NCBI GenBank assembly: GCA_021927905.1
Contig: BLLK01000038.1
Span: 372,001-436,000 of the forward strand
Reading direction: 5' to 3'
Origin: Chaetoceros tenuissimus
Taxonomy: Eukaryota > Bacillariophyta > Thalassiosirophyceae > Chaetocerotales > Chaetocerotaceae
Length of the DNA: 64,000 bases
Shown here: positions 1 through 9,021 of the stretch, piece by piece
How positions within the stretch are numbered: the first letter of the stretch is position 1
Layout: each line of letters begins with the position of its first letter
Program-made: the position numbers and the translations under genes
Notes under the pieces: model-generated
What the model was told of the DNA's origin: nothing
The model's database searches: none
What the model saw: the letters and a program-made list of their open reading frames with translations, nothing else

Positions 1-1
1 T

Positions 2-1798
2 GAAATGTATTTACCTGATTTCAGTGTTTATGATGAAAAAGCATATGGAATGGGATTCTTTGCAGCGATTGCAGTTTCTGCATCTGATGTAGAGATTTAT
101 CTCAATAATTTCTCCATTGAACAATCTGCGAGTCATGCGTTGATGCAACGCTTTTTCGCCATAATTGAACTGGCGAATTCGCCTTTTCTTGATAGTGTTG
201 GACCAGCTCAATTTGTTGGAGATGATGGATTCAAATCTGCGTCAAAGGTTTTAATCCAAGGACCAGGAAGAATAGGAAGATCTGCTCATCACGGTGTTCA
301 TGGAAATGAAAATCAGGATATTACGATCAAAGATGTAACCTTTCAAGATTTTGAGGTTGCGGCAGTTGGTACGTTCTTCCTATGCAGCTATCACATATAT
401 CCATTTTCTAAATTTGAACAATTCTCACAAAATCACGTTTACATACTTCTGAATTCACCCATAGCACTGAACAATGTCGATAATGCAGTAATCCAAAACA
501 ACAAAATTCTCAACAATCGCCACGATGTTCCAATCATTGGAGCATTCAGTGCAGCAACTCAAATCAGTCACTATGGAAAGGCTCTCAGAGATATGAACTT
601 TGGTATGAAAATCAAAGGGGTATATACCACTGCAGAAGAGGTTTACAATAGCCTCTTGAAAATGATTGAGAATACCTACTTTGTCGAGTCTCGTAACAAA
701 AGTCCGACATTTTTTCAGAAGAGGTTTCCAAATGAGTATCACTTGTTCCACAACAAAAATCAGGTTGTGGATGGTCCATGCTATGCATTCGTTATTCATG
801 GAAAAGGTCCTGCTGTTGGTGGATTCGGATTTGACCTTGCAGAAAGCAGTAAAATGTCCAGTAATATTCACATCAAAGACAATACTATTGACAATATTAA
901 ATGTTGGACCAATGAGGTACCTGCTACTGTTGTCGATGGAGTTGTACAAAATGATGCAAGAGGTGCAATTCTACAACTCATCAAGTCCACTTCAAATGAT
1001 AACTTACTAGCTATCAACAATGATGGAACATACAAACGTAATCCAGTCGCAGATATGCAAATTATGACTGCATCTGCTATTCAGCAAGGTCTCTTGGATG
1101 ATAACCCTGTACTTCAAACCGTTGTAAACACAATCAGTCCATCCATCGTCGAGTGGGCAAGTAGCTCAAATGACGTACTCACACCTCAATATAGATGCAA
1201 TGGTGATAGTATGCATCATACAGTAAAAGGTATGAATGTCATTCGTGTAGAGGACTGCGAGGGTTTTACCATCTCTGGAAATACCATGAATAATATTGAG
1301 AATTTGAGTGATACAGCATTTGAAAACTGTTCATCTTATCACTTGGGTGCAAGTATAGAAGACACAACCACTCAGGTTGGAAGCGTGCGTGGTATTTCAG
1401 TAGCTGCAGTTACTGGATACGGAACAGAATTTCAGTCCAAGTCTCATATTGTATCCAATGTGTTGAGTAATGTAACTGGTCGAATAATTATAGGGGTAGA
1501 TGTCCAAGGAAAGAGTGAATCTTGCTACATTGACCACAACAACTTTGATGACTCATTCCTTCCGAGAGATGATGTCGAGGAATGTTATGCTTTGCGCCTT
1601 CGACAGTTTGTAGATAGTTCAGTTGATGGCCTCCAATCCATTGACATTGGTCCAAACAACGGTATTGATGAGAGTCAAATTGAAATGTTGAATATTTCCA
1701 CTGACTTTGAACGTATGAGAAAGTTGGATGAATTGCATAAAAAAATGAATATTGGTAGCGAGTGGAAGTTGGGAGGTTGCCCTTTTGGTAGAAGATAG
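2..1798 (+). CDS. Right-handed beta-helix (pectate-lyase-like fold) protein, 5' end cut by window
   Basis: An open frame runs in from the left edge and stops at 1796-1798, giving about 598 residues. The first ATG is at 5, but the frame is open upstream, so the true start probably lies outside the window. Short turns of the type 'N-x-I-x-x-N-x-I-x-N' recur (near residues 95-115, 150-175, 280-300, 410-430 and 470-515, for example VIQNNKILNN, IHIKDNTIDNI and FTISGNTMNNI). This is the pattern of parallel beta-helix repeats found in polysaccharide lyases, C5 epimerases and secreted structural proteins. No catalytic signature can be assigned and no membrane segment is visible. The family is a fold-level call only; substrate and location are unknown because the N-terminus is missing. 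Confidence 0.6.
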   Translation, partial: EMYLPDFSVYDEKAYGMGFFAAIAVSASDVEIYLNNFSIEQSASHALMQRFFAIIELANSPFLDSVGPAQFVGDDGFKSASKVLIQGPGRIGRSAHHGVHGNENQDITIKDVTFQDFEVAAVGTFFLCSYHIYPFSKFEQFSQNHVYILLNSPIALNNVDNAVIQNNKILNNRHDVPIIGAFSAATQISHYGKALRDMNFGMKIKGVYTTAEEVYNSLLKMIENTYFVESRNKSPTFFQKRFPNEYHLFHNKNQVVDGPCYAFVIHGKGPAVGGFGFDLAESSKMSSNIHIKDNTIDNIKCWTNEVPATVVDGVVQNDARGAILQLIKSTSNDNLLAINNDGTYKRNPVADMQIMTASAIQQGLLDDNPVLQTVVNTISPSIVEWASSSNDVLTPQYRCNGDSMHHTVKGMNVIRVEDCEGFTISGNTMNNIENLSDTAFENCSSYHLGASIEDTTTQVGSVRGISVAAVTGYGTEFQSKSHIVSNVLSNVTGRIIIGVDVQGKSESCYIDHNNFDDSFLPRDDVEECYALRLRQFVDSSVDGLQSIDIGPNNGIDESQIEMLNISTDFERMRKLDELHKKMNIGSEWKLGGCPFGRR

Positions 1799-2192
1799 AG
1801 ACAAGACAAGATAGCTCCTTTTTGTTTTAAATAGAAATGTGTGCAAAATATAAAAATGGTTGTATTTCGCACGACTTCTGTCCCAGATTTAGATGACTGA
1901 GTAGAGTTCTCTTCGGGCTTCTCTGACGAAGCCAAAATACCAAGCCGACGGAGAGTACAGTGTGACATCATCACTACTTTCTCATTTTTCATTTCAGCAC
2001 ACTCTCACTACGAGTACGACGAGTACAATAGACTAACACTCTCTTGTTCCTTTGCACTCATATCTTTAGGAGGTCATCGTAACAACGTAACATCCAAATA
2101 CAACTCCAGACTCCATAGAAAGTCACCAACATTCGCTAGTTTTCTCACTGATTTTTTCTCATCTGCTATTTACGGAAGAACTGCTCGATACA
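1799..2192. other. Intergenic, promoter side of the hydrolase gene
   Basis: No open frame that looks coding. It holds a perfect 6-bp inverted repeat with a 6-nt loop (GGCTTC...GAAGCC, about 1916-1933) and short 'gagtacgac/gagtac' repeats near 2012-2028. It should contain the 3'UTR of the upstream gene and the promoter and 5'UTR of the next one. Confidence 0.5.
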
Positions 2193-3245
2193 ATGACAAA
2201 GAGATTTTCATTTGTTCTATCCTGCATTTTATTGCAGAATGTACAATCTTACTGCCCTGTAGTTATCTGCCCTGGTAAGTTGATACGAAATAGTTTAGGT
2301 CACAACAAGTAAACAGTGTAGAGCATTAGAACTTACGATTTCATTCTGCTAGGATTTGGAAACGACAGTATAGACTACAAAGCACCATTGGAACAAGATG
2401 AAGAAGTTGGACTAATCTCTGTTTTAGGAAGAAGAGGATTTGACAAAGAAAAGATTTACACAGTTCCTATTAAAAGATCTGACTGGTTCAATGTAGCACG
2501 GGGATTATTTGATATTCCTGCATTTTATACTGGAAATGCAAAAGCTGATGGGCTTGGATATGGTTGGTATCTGAAACGGTTGAGAGATACTATTGATCTG
2601 GCATATGAAGAGAGTGGAGGTGAAAAGGTACTTTTATTGGCTCACTCTGCAGGGGGTTGGCTGGCTAGAGCTGCATTAGGTGATGGATCTTGGTGTGAAA
2701 CACGAGAGCTAAGAACGAGTGAAGTTGTACAGGGACTAGTGACTTTGGGAGCTATTCATAGGGTTCCTGAGGACGCTTCTACCTGTGTTACTCGAGGGGC
2801 ATTGAAGAATACAGACGCTCTTTATCCAGGAGCATTTTTGGCGGATGAAGGGATCAAGTATTTCTCAGTTGGTGGTGCTGCTGTTGAAGGTGATATAGAG
2901 AGTGAATCGAAAGCACAAAGGGTAGCTTTTGATGGATACAAAGCAGTGAGCGGAGTTGGTAAAAGGATAGGAGATGGCGTCGTACCTTTTGAATGGACTC
3001 AGCTCGAAAATGCAAAACAGATACGTCTTGATGGTGTTTTTCATTCAATCAATGAAGCTGGCACAACAGATCCAACAGACAATTGGTATGGAAGTGAAGG
3101 TGTTGTAGACCGATGGCTTGATCAAGTTTTGGCAGATCTTGAACTTGGCTCTTCCTCAGTATCACAAGATGATAGGAATGGTGAAAATGCATTGGCTGGA
3201 TTCTTTTCAAATCTATTCAAACCAGCAGAATTTATTTCAAGGTAA
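2193..3245 (+). CDS. Alpha/beta hydrolase (plastid lipase-like, PGAP1-related)
   Basis: Two exons: 2193-2274, a 78-bp GT-AG intron, then 2353 onward. Exon 1 supplies a hydrophobic signal-like start (MTKRFSFVLSCILLQNVQS) and the oxyanion-hole strand VVICPG, which the splice completes to PGFGN. The nucleophile elbow is AHSAGG (about residue 125), and the C-terminal 'GDGVVP' and 'GVFHS' segments supply the expected acid and catalytic His. This order matches the plant and algal family of chloroplast alpha/beta hydrolases, whose substrates are mostly unknown. If read through, the frame stops at 3243-3245. However, a GT at 3242 allows splicing at the last sense codon into the FKBP frame downstream (exon junction 3241/3334), which would make one 495-residue fusion. 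Separate genes and a fusion are both possible. The signal peptide with Tyr after the likely cleavage site would allow plastid or secretory targeting. Confidence 0.8.
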
Positions 3246-3325
3246 ATTATGTTTAGGAATTGTGCAATATAATGGAAACTTAAACTGTTGTACTCAAGAA
3301 TATTTTAATTGCTTACTTCGAAACT

Positions 3326-3850
3326 ATGATCAGGAGAGATGTCGTTAGAAATAGTATGGCATCTCTTGTAGCATTGTCTATTTGTAACGAAGACATTCAA
3401 CCAGCAACCGCAATGTATGAAAATGGGCCTACAGTGGATACCGAGAAAGTCGTCTTACCTTCCGGTGTATCCTTTCAAGATTTGAGAGCAGGGGATGGAG
3501 ATGAAGTTGTTGAAGGGAAGAGAGTTAACATACAATGGTCATTGAAACGATCCAATGGATATATTATTGACTCGTCTGCAAATAATGACGGAGTACCATT
3601 CATTTTCATAGTAGGGTCTGGTGCTGCTATTAAGGGACTTGATGAAGGTATCAGAGGAATGAAAGTTGGTGGAATCCGTCGTATTGTCATCCCACCTTCA
3701 TTATCATATGTAGATGGACTAGAAGAAGGAAAACCTGGTCCTATCCCACCAGGTTTTGGTCCAAAACAAAGAATCAAAAGAGTCATGAATATGATTGATG
3801 TCCCAGACGAATCTTTCATGATTGATTTAAAAGTAACTAGGCAACAGTAA
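3326..3850 (+). CDS. FKBP-type peptidyl-prolyl isomerase, thylakoid-lumen type (possible 3' part of the preceding gene)
   Basis: An FKBP domain (about residues 45-174) follows a short leader. The core pattern is present: 'VNIQWSLKRSNGYIIDSS', 'FIVGSGAAIKGLDEGIRGMKVGG', 'RRIVIPPSLSY'. FKBPs catalyse cis-trans isomerisation of X-Pro bonds. The leader has twin arginines, a short hydrophobic stretch and a PATA cleavage-like site, resembling a Tat signal for thylakoid-lumen import. The first ATG is at 3326, but a bipartite plastid pre-sequence that a lumenal diatom protein would need is missing. The preceding hydrolase stop lies only 80 bp away, and joining 3241 to 3334 keeps frame (AG+G = Arg; total 1488 nt, divisible by 3). 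The ATG would then be intronic. Transcript data would decide. Confidence 0.75.
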   Translation: MIRRDVVRNSMASLVALSICNEDIQPATAMYENGPTVDTEKVVLPSGVSFQDLRAGDGDEVVEGKRVNIQWSLKRSNGYIIDSSANNDGVPFIFIVGSGAAIKGLDEGIRGMKVGGIRRIVIPPSLSYVDGLEEGKPGPIPPGFGPKQRIKRVMNMIDVPDESFMIDLKVTRQQ

Positions 3851-3872
3851 CATAAACACGCTAGCAAGAATT

Positions 3873-6314
3873 TTACATTTTATTTTTGAAGGGTGTCTTG
3901 AGACCAAGTTCTTTAATTCCTCTTCTTGATCTCTTCCTACCATCACTGTTTCTTTCTTCTTTTCGTCTTGCTTCTTCTTCAGCTCTTTTCTTGAGTACAT
4001 CTTTAGGAATAAAAGTGATTTCTCTAGTGGCTCCTTCGCCCTTGACTCGAGTTCTCTTAGTTTCACCCATGACGGCTCTCTTTTCTTCCTCTAACTTCAT
4101 TCTGTCGGAAATAGACATTGATACCATTTTCTTCCTCTTCTTAAATGTTTCTTGGTCAGCATCGCCAAGACCAAGTTTGACTGCATCAGTAACGCCAGTT
4201 CCATAATCGTCAGCTTCATACATGACATTCTTCTTGGATTTAGATTTCTTAGCTTCCTTCTTCTGTTTTTTCCTTTTCTTGACTTCCCGTTCGAGATCTT
4301 TATTCTCTTCGTAGGCATCACCACGAACTTTTCCTCCACGAATTCCATCATCATCGTCATCGCTACTGTACATGTCTTCAGCATCGTCAAAATCATCGTT
4401 ATCATCATTACCCCAACCATCTTCGTCGTCGCTTTCGACCTTTTGGAATGTGTCTTCGATGTCGATATCACTATCACTTTGATCAGCATCACTGTCCATA
4501 TCATCATCCTTCGATATCTTGGCAGCTTGGACGCCACTAGGATTACGGAGCTTGAAATTAATATCCTCTTCGTCGATCTGGAAGTCTGGATTATTGAACA
4601 AGGAACCAAAACGATCGTCTGAAAGCAATTCCTTTGCAGCTTTGCCTGCTTTCTTGCCACCGTCTGCCTTGCTCTCCAAACGATCTGCAAGCGATGCATT
4701 GACAGCTTTTTTCTTCTTCTTTGGTGCGATACGACTAGCACGCTTCTCTTCCATCTTCTCACGGATCTTCTTCTTTCTATATTCTTCGTATTCGAATGGG
4801 TTCGCGACTGATCGAACACGATTGTACAGTCCAATGTTAATGAAAAATCCATGCATGTATCCACGCAGCAATGGTGTACCAACCAGGTTCTGGATTCCAA
4901 GGGCATCAATCTCGGCTCTGGTGAGGAATTTGTAATCTTCGTAAATACTTCCGCCTGCTTGTCCAGTGACATCCATATTTGCAGCTTCCTCGGAACGATC
5001 CTTTTCTTCCAATTCTTCAGTGATACTATCAAGAAAGGAGCACCATCTTGGTGCTGAACCGAGTACTGGGCAGTAAAATGCCTGCATTTTGGCCTGTTCT
5101 CCAGTACAAAGCACAAGACCACTATTCTTCCCAGTTGGATCTTTTTCATCTCCGGCAACAATAAAGTTTGTGAAATTCGCTGTGCCTTCAATATTTGTCA
5201 CAATAGCACCCATTGCTGATTTGTTGTTGGTTTCATCCAAACTCTCTGGAACATCGTCATTTCCGTATGTAGACATGACTGCAGATGGTTTCGATCTCCA
5301 AACTTTCACTAACTTTGGATCCCCGCTCAAAATTGTTCCTGAACTCGAATGAAAGCGAAGAGTATGAATTGGTAAACCATATTGATGTTCCTTGACATGT
5401 AAAGGCTTGGAACTACGAATGTCATAAAGAGCTACATTACCGCCCTTGGTTCCAGCAGCAATTTGCATCCCAGTGTCATCAAATGCAATCGATGTAACCT
5501 CATTTGGATTTTCAAAAGATAGCAATGAAGATTGATCATAGAATCCATACCCTGCTGTTGAGGATTTGACATCAAGAGTACAGAATGGATTTAAATTCAT
5601 ATCATCCTGTGCCCCACCTTGTGGAACACGATTATCCCAAAATCTCACAATGCCATCATCGCCACCTAAAGCAGTCAAAGCATGCATTGGCGAGATAGAA
5701 ATACAATTCCCACCTACAACTGGGGCAGAGTTCTTTGCTGCAGAACTAGCCGCATAATTCAATGGAGCTGAAAATCTACCTTCTTCCAAATTAATTCTAT
5801 ATACTTCTCCACCACCCAAAGTCTTGGAAACAGTATTTCTACCAGCTTTACCACTACATGCAACAAACAATTCACAACTGGTAGGCTCATATGCCATTTG
5901 TCTTCCAAATGTAGGTATTCTAATAGTATGATGTTGGCCATATGGCGCATGAAACAAAATTGACCTATCATTCTGCAACAAGGCAAGTTTTCCATAGTCT
6001 TCGCCCAACATGATCATATCTACAACATCAGCATCAACGTATCTTTCAAACTTCATACTCAATTGGTCAAGTTCGAAACATCTTATTCTAGGTGAGTAAG
6101 TACCAGCTGCTAGAATAAATCTACCATCTCTACTTTGAACTAATTTTTGAGAGGATGATGGCATGGCGAAATCTTGAAGCAATTCGATACGACGACGGAT
6201 GGAAGAGTCACGTTTTGCAAGATTACGTCTTGCTGCTTCACTGATCCATTCGGGAAGATTCGGCCCATTGGATAAAGCATATATTCTGGAATCGTTTCTT
6301 TGCTGGACTTCCAT
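3873..6314 (-). CDS. NOL10: Nucleolar protein 10 / Enp2, WD40 ribosome-biogenesis factor
   Basis: An uninterrupted 813-residue protein, ATG at 6312-6314. The N-terminus (SNGPNLPEWISEAARRNLAK, then 'RRRIELLQDFAMP') is characteristic of NOL10/Enp2. A WD40 propeller spans about residues 50-400. A NUC153 motif (DDRFGSLFNNPDFQIDEEDINF) lies near residues 563-590. An acidic D/E/S tract and a Lys-rich basic tail with nuclear-localisation-like clusters follow. Known members act in early nucleolar processing of the small-subunit pre-rRNA. Length and domain order are normal. It is convergent with the FKBP gene, with 22 bp between the two stop codons. Confidence in the family is high. Confidence 0.93.
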   Translation of the reverse strand: MEVQQRNDSRIYALSNGPNLPEWISEAARRNLAKRDSSIRRRIELLQDFAMPSSSQKLVQSRDGRFILAAGTYSPRIRCFELDQLSMKFERYVDADVVDMIMLGEDYGKLALLQNDRSILFHAPYGQHHTIRIPTFGRQMAYEPTSCELFVACSGKAGRNTVSKTLGGGEVYRINLEEGRFSAPLNYAASSAAKNSAPVVGGNCISISPMHALTALGGDDGIVRFWDNRVPQGGAQDDMNLNPFCTLDVKSSTAGYGFYDQSSLLSFENPNEVTSIAFDDTGMQIAAGTKGGNVALYDIRSSKPLHVKEHQYGLPIHTLRFHSSSGTILSGDPKLVKVWRSKPSAVMSTYGNDDVPESLDETNNKSAMGAIVTNIEGTANFTNFIVAGDEKDPTGKNSGLVLCTGEQAKMQAFYCPVLGSAPRWCSFLDSITEELEEKDRSEEAANMDVTGQAGGSIYEDYKFLTRAEIDALGIQNLVGTPLLRGYMHGFFINIGLYNRVRSVANPFEYEEYRKKKIREKMEEKRASRIAPKKKKKAVNASLADRLESKADGGKKAGKAAKELLSDDRFGSLFNNPDFQIDEEDINFKLRNPSGVQAAKISKDDDMDSDADQSDSDIDIEDTFQKVESDDEDGWGNDDNDDFDDAEDMYSSDDDDDGIRGGKVRGDAYEENKDLEREVKKRKKQKKEAKKSKSKKNVMYEADDYGTGVTDAVKLGLGDADQETFKKRKKMVSMSISDRMKLEEEKRAVMGETKRTRVKGEGATREITFIPKDVLKKRAEEEARRKEERNSDGRKRSRRGIKELGLKTPFKNKM

Positions 6315-6721
6315 TTTATTCTAAGCTTTTTGTTTATTGAAAGTGAATGAATGTGAAGAATAGCTATTATGCTGAACCCTTCTACTAGAAACAATACAGT
6401 GTTCCATAAAAAGCAAAGATGATGATAGATGAAAAAGAAGGAAAAAACGAATGGCTCTGGTAAATACCTTGCCATGTAATCTACTTGGCCAGATATGTTA
6501 AAATGCTTTTTAAATTACACTTATTTATGTATAAAAAACATGTTTCATTCAGTCCTTTTTGAATTCGATTCTACGATGCCTTCTCCTCCTCCCTTTCACC
6601 TTGTCCTTTCCCCTTGTCCTTTCCCCACACTCAAAACACCAATCGTCTCAACACTAGCGCCTGTCAACAGGAACACTTTTGTTTGACTGAATAAGGCCCT
6701 GTCATCGTTGTTCCTTATTAT
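6315..6721. promoter_or_regulatory. Divergent intergenic region
   Basis: It separates the minus-strand NOL10 start (6314) from the plus-strand secreted-protein start (6722), so it must hold both promoters. No coding frame is convincing and no specific binding motif was recognised. Confidence 0.4.
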
Positions 6722-7029
6722 ATGAAACTCATCACCAGTACAATGCTTTCTACTACTGTCAAATGTCTTGCTACGTTTTCACTATGTTCATCTATTGCAT
6801 CTGCAAATGATGAAAATGGTGCATATATGGTAAGAATCTCATCATGCACACTACGACTCTACGTGTTCTCAGAATGTACTCAAAGCATGTATATACTCAC
6901 ACCAAAATTACCAATACTAATACCTTTCCTTTCAGTCACTTATAGGTAACGCACACATGCAGTCTTCGCCGGAATATGAAATTCTCATGGAACAGTTTCA
7001 AGAAGCAATGAGCAAATCTAAAGAAGCAA

Positions 7030-7955
7030 CAATAGGCCTCAATCCGATTGGGTCAAGGGAGAAAACCAGAACGACGTGAAATGACTGATGTGATGTTTGT
7101 CATTGGATTAAAGAAAAAAAATTAAATTTGGATCATTTCCACGTCGAACATTCTCTTTACTTTCATCTATCTGGATTCTAGTCTACTAATAAAAAGATTT
7201 TACGTCAAGGTACATAACTACAGCAGCAAATATCAAGAAGAAGAGTAGAGGAGCTAAGCACCAAGACGACAAGCAACAACGAAGAAAAAGTTGCAGCAAA
7301 GACCTGCAAAGGCAGCAAGCAAACAAGAGGACAAGTAACGACTGATCAAATTATTAATACAAGCCATGGGGAAAAAGAGCAAGCGTCGCACTGGCAAAAG
7401 AAATAAACAAAAGGCAGCAAGCATATGCGATGAAGGTAAGATTGTGAGGCTGTCGCACACCGTATACTGGTTGGTATTCAAAAATAAACTTTAACTTCTT
7501 GTTCTTTGTTCTAGCCACCAAAAAAGGTGAAGAATCCTTGCGGCAGCAAGTTGATGATGTGCTCACATTTGCAAGTTTTGACACACTTGCAAATTTGTCT
7601 AATATAGAAGAAGAACAATTTTATGAGTTTATGATTTGGTCTTTAGTGACAAAGTCGATTTAACCCCCAAGAGGTTTGAAAGAATTGCAATAGCAAAAAT
7701 GATAATTGAAGGTCAAATTTCCAGTGACTACATATTGTCGAAAAGGAGTGAGGTACTTGGAATATTAGAATGCCAAATAAACACATTTGAAATGCTAGAA
7801 GGTATTAATTTAATAACGGACAGAATAAAGTTCGATAATCGGGAATTGGCAGAAGGATTTCGATCAAAATTGGTGGACGTCTTGGAGAGAAAACGTGGCT
7901 ACCTTCCTATGCATCTTTTTGTATATGATATCTGATCATACTTCTCTGTCAATGA
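7030..7955. mobile_element. ~0.92 kb insertion inside copy 1 of the secreted-protein gene
   Basis: The boundaries are approximate and come from the loss of homology with the paralogue: the left edge follows 'aaatctaaagaagca' and the right edge precedes 'aaggaggaagaaagc'. The insert carries a decayed gene fragment with its own intron, which argues for a DNA-level insertion and against retroposition. Only a weak 4-bp 'caat' repeat is seen at the edges, and no terminal inverted repeats were recognised, so the mechanism is undetermined. Confidence 0.45.
7366..7910 (+). pseudogene. Decayed gene fragment within the insertion (MGKKSKRR... protein)
   Basis: An ATG at 7366 starts a basic leader (MGKKSKRRTGKRNKQKAAS). 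A clear GT-AG intron lies at 7436-7514, and exon 2 reads to a stop at 7661-7663 (71 residues in all). The +1 frame continues as an open 80-90-residue stretch (FSDKVDLTPKRFERIAIAKM ... FDNRELAEGFRSKLVDVLERKRG). A single-base shift near 7630-7640 would therefore join the two into one protein of about 155 residues. The family is not recognised. Similar Lys/Arg-rich 'MGKKSK' starts occur in diatom multigene families, but that is from memory and not tested. Confidence 0.4.
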
Positions 7956-9021
7956 AGGAGGAAGAAAGCAAACGACAACAGAGCCTTCGTAACCTCAAGC
8001 GTTCAAAATCTTGGTCTTACAAACAAGATAAACGGAATGAGTGTAACCCTGACGAAGATGTTGTACTCGCTGATTTCGAGCAATGGAAAGATGAAACCGG
8101 TTACTGGATTGGAGAATACTCTTTCTATGGCCCAGACGGAAAGCCTAATGTTTCCACATCTTGGCCATATCCTTACCAATCTTACAAAGGATTCATCACT
8201 GGGAATGTCGTAGGGTAAGATACTACCATCTGCTACATGCAAACCATTTGGATTTCAAGAATTATTCATATCTCACTTTCTTTTCGAAACCTTGTTTATA
8301 TCTACCATATACTATCCGCATTTTATCCATATCAGAAACAAGTACCGTCAAAGAAACGTTTTCCTCTACCCACCTCAAGACACAGATGTCTGTAATGCAC
8401 TCACAACAACTAAGGTCGTAGGTGATGGAACATGCGGTGTCAATGGCAATACCAAAGTCTTTGAAGCAGACCAAGCTGCTACTAAATGCGATGGAGGTAA
8501 CATTGAAGGACCATTCATCAGTGTGGTCCCTACCTATACATACACAACTCTGATTGGAAAGGACAATGCTGTCTTATATCAAGTGTATATGCCTGCTGGG
8601 TTCTATCCTTTCGGCTTTGTCAACATTACTTTACCTGAGGATAGAATCTTCCAAAGTCAGCTGACTACCGTCACCAAAAGCATGGATGGAAGTCAAGTCT
8701 ATCGTACGAGAACTGCTCAGGGCTTTGATGCATTTGGGTTTGGAGGAACAGCTGGTATATCTGACTCTACATCTTACTATCGTGAGAGAAAGGTAACCAA
8801 GGAAGAGTTTTATGACGAGTTTGCAAATGCAAAAGCACTGTACAATATTCGCGATGAGGACTTGTGTAAATGGGATGGGAATAATAATGATGCGTTGGGT
8901 GATGGTGTTGATGGGTCAATGGCTGCATGCGAGGCGCATTTGGAGGAGTCATTTGAACTTTCTTAGCTAAATGCGAATCTTTATGTTCATGTATGTGATA
9001 TTGTTCTTAAATTAAAAGTTT

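Larger units (their letters stand above)
6722..8966 (+). pseudogene. Secreted protein of unknown function, copy 1, interrupted by an insertion
   Basis: The gene aligns with the intact paralogue at 11610-12935. Exon 1 (6722-6829) encodes a signal peptide ending SIASA. Exon 2 begins at 6936 and matches copy 2 (GNAHMQSSPEYEILMEQ) until about 7030. Unrelated sequence then follows and gives a TGA at 7078-7080. Homology resumes at about 7955 (KEEESKRQQSLRNLKRSKS), runs to the donor at 8214/8215, crosses an intron identical to that of copy 2, and ends with exon 3 (8336-8966, stop at 8964-8966). No GT-AG pair that would neatly remove the 0.9 kb insertion is apparent. Either the gene is dead, or the 3' half is expressed from an internal start (ATG near 7925) without a signal peptide. 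The downstream half has kept an open frame, so decay is recent or the conserved tract is being renewed from copy 2. Confidence 0.65.

Noticed and set aside
1916-1933. GGCTTC/GAAGCC hairpin after the beta-helix gene
   Set aside because: A 6-bp stem is common by chance, and hairpin terminators are not expected in nuclear genes.
4097-5191. 364-codon minus-strand frame inside NOL10
   Set aside because: It is a shadow of the NOL10 coding sequence in another frame. The composition (runs of K, R, M, I) reflects the acidic and Lys-rich codons of the true frame.
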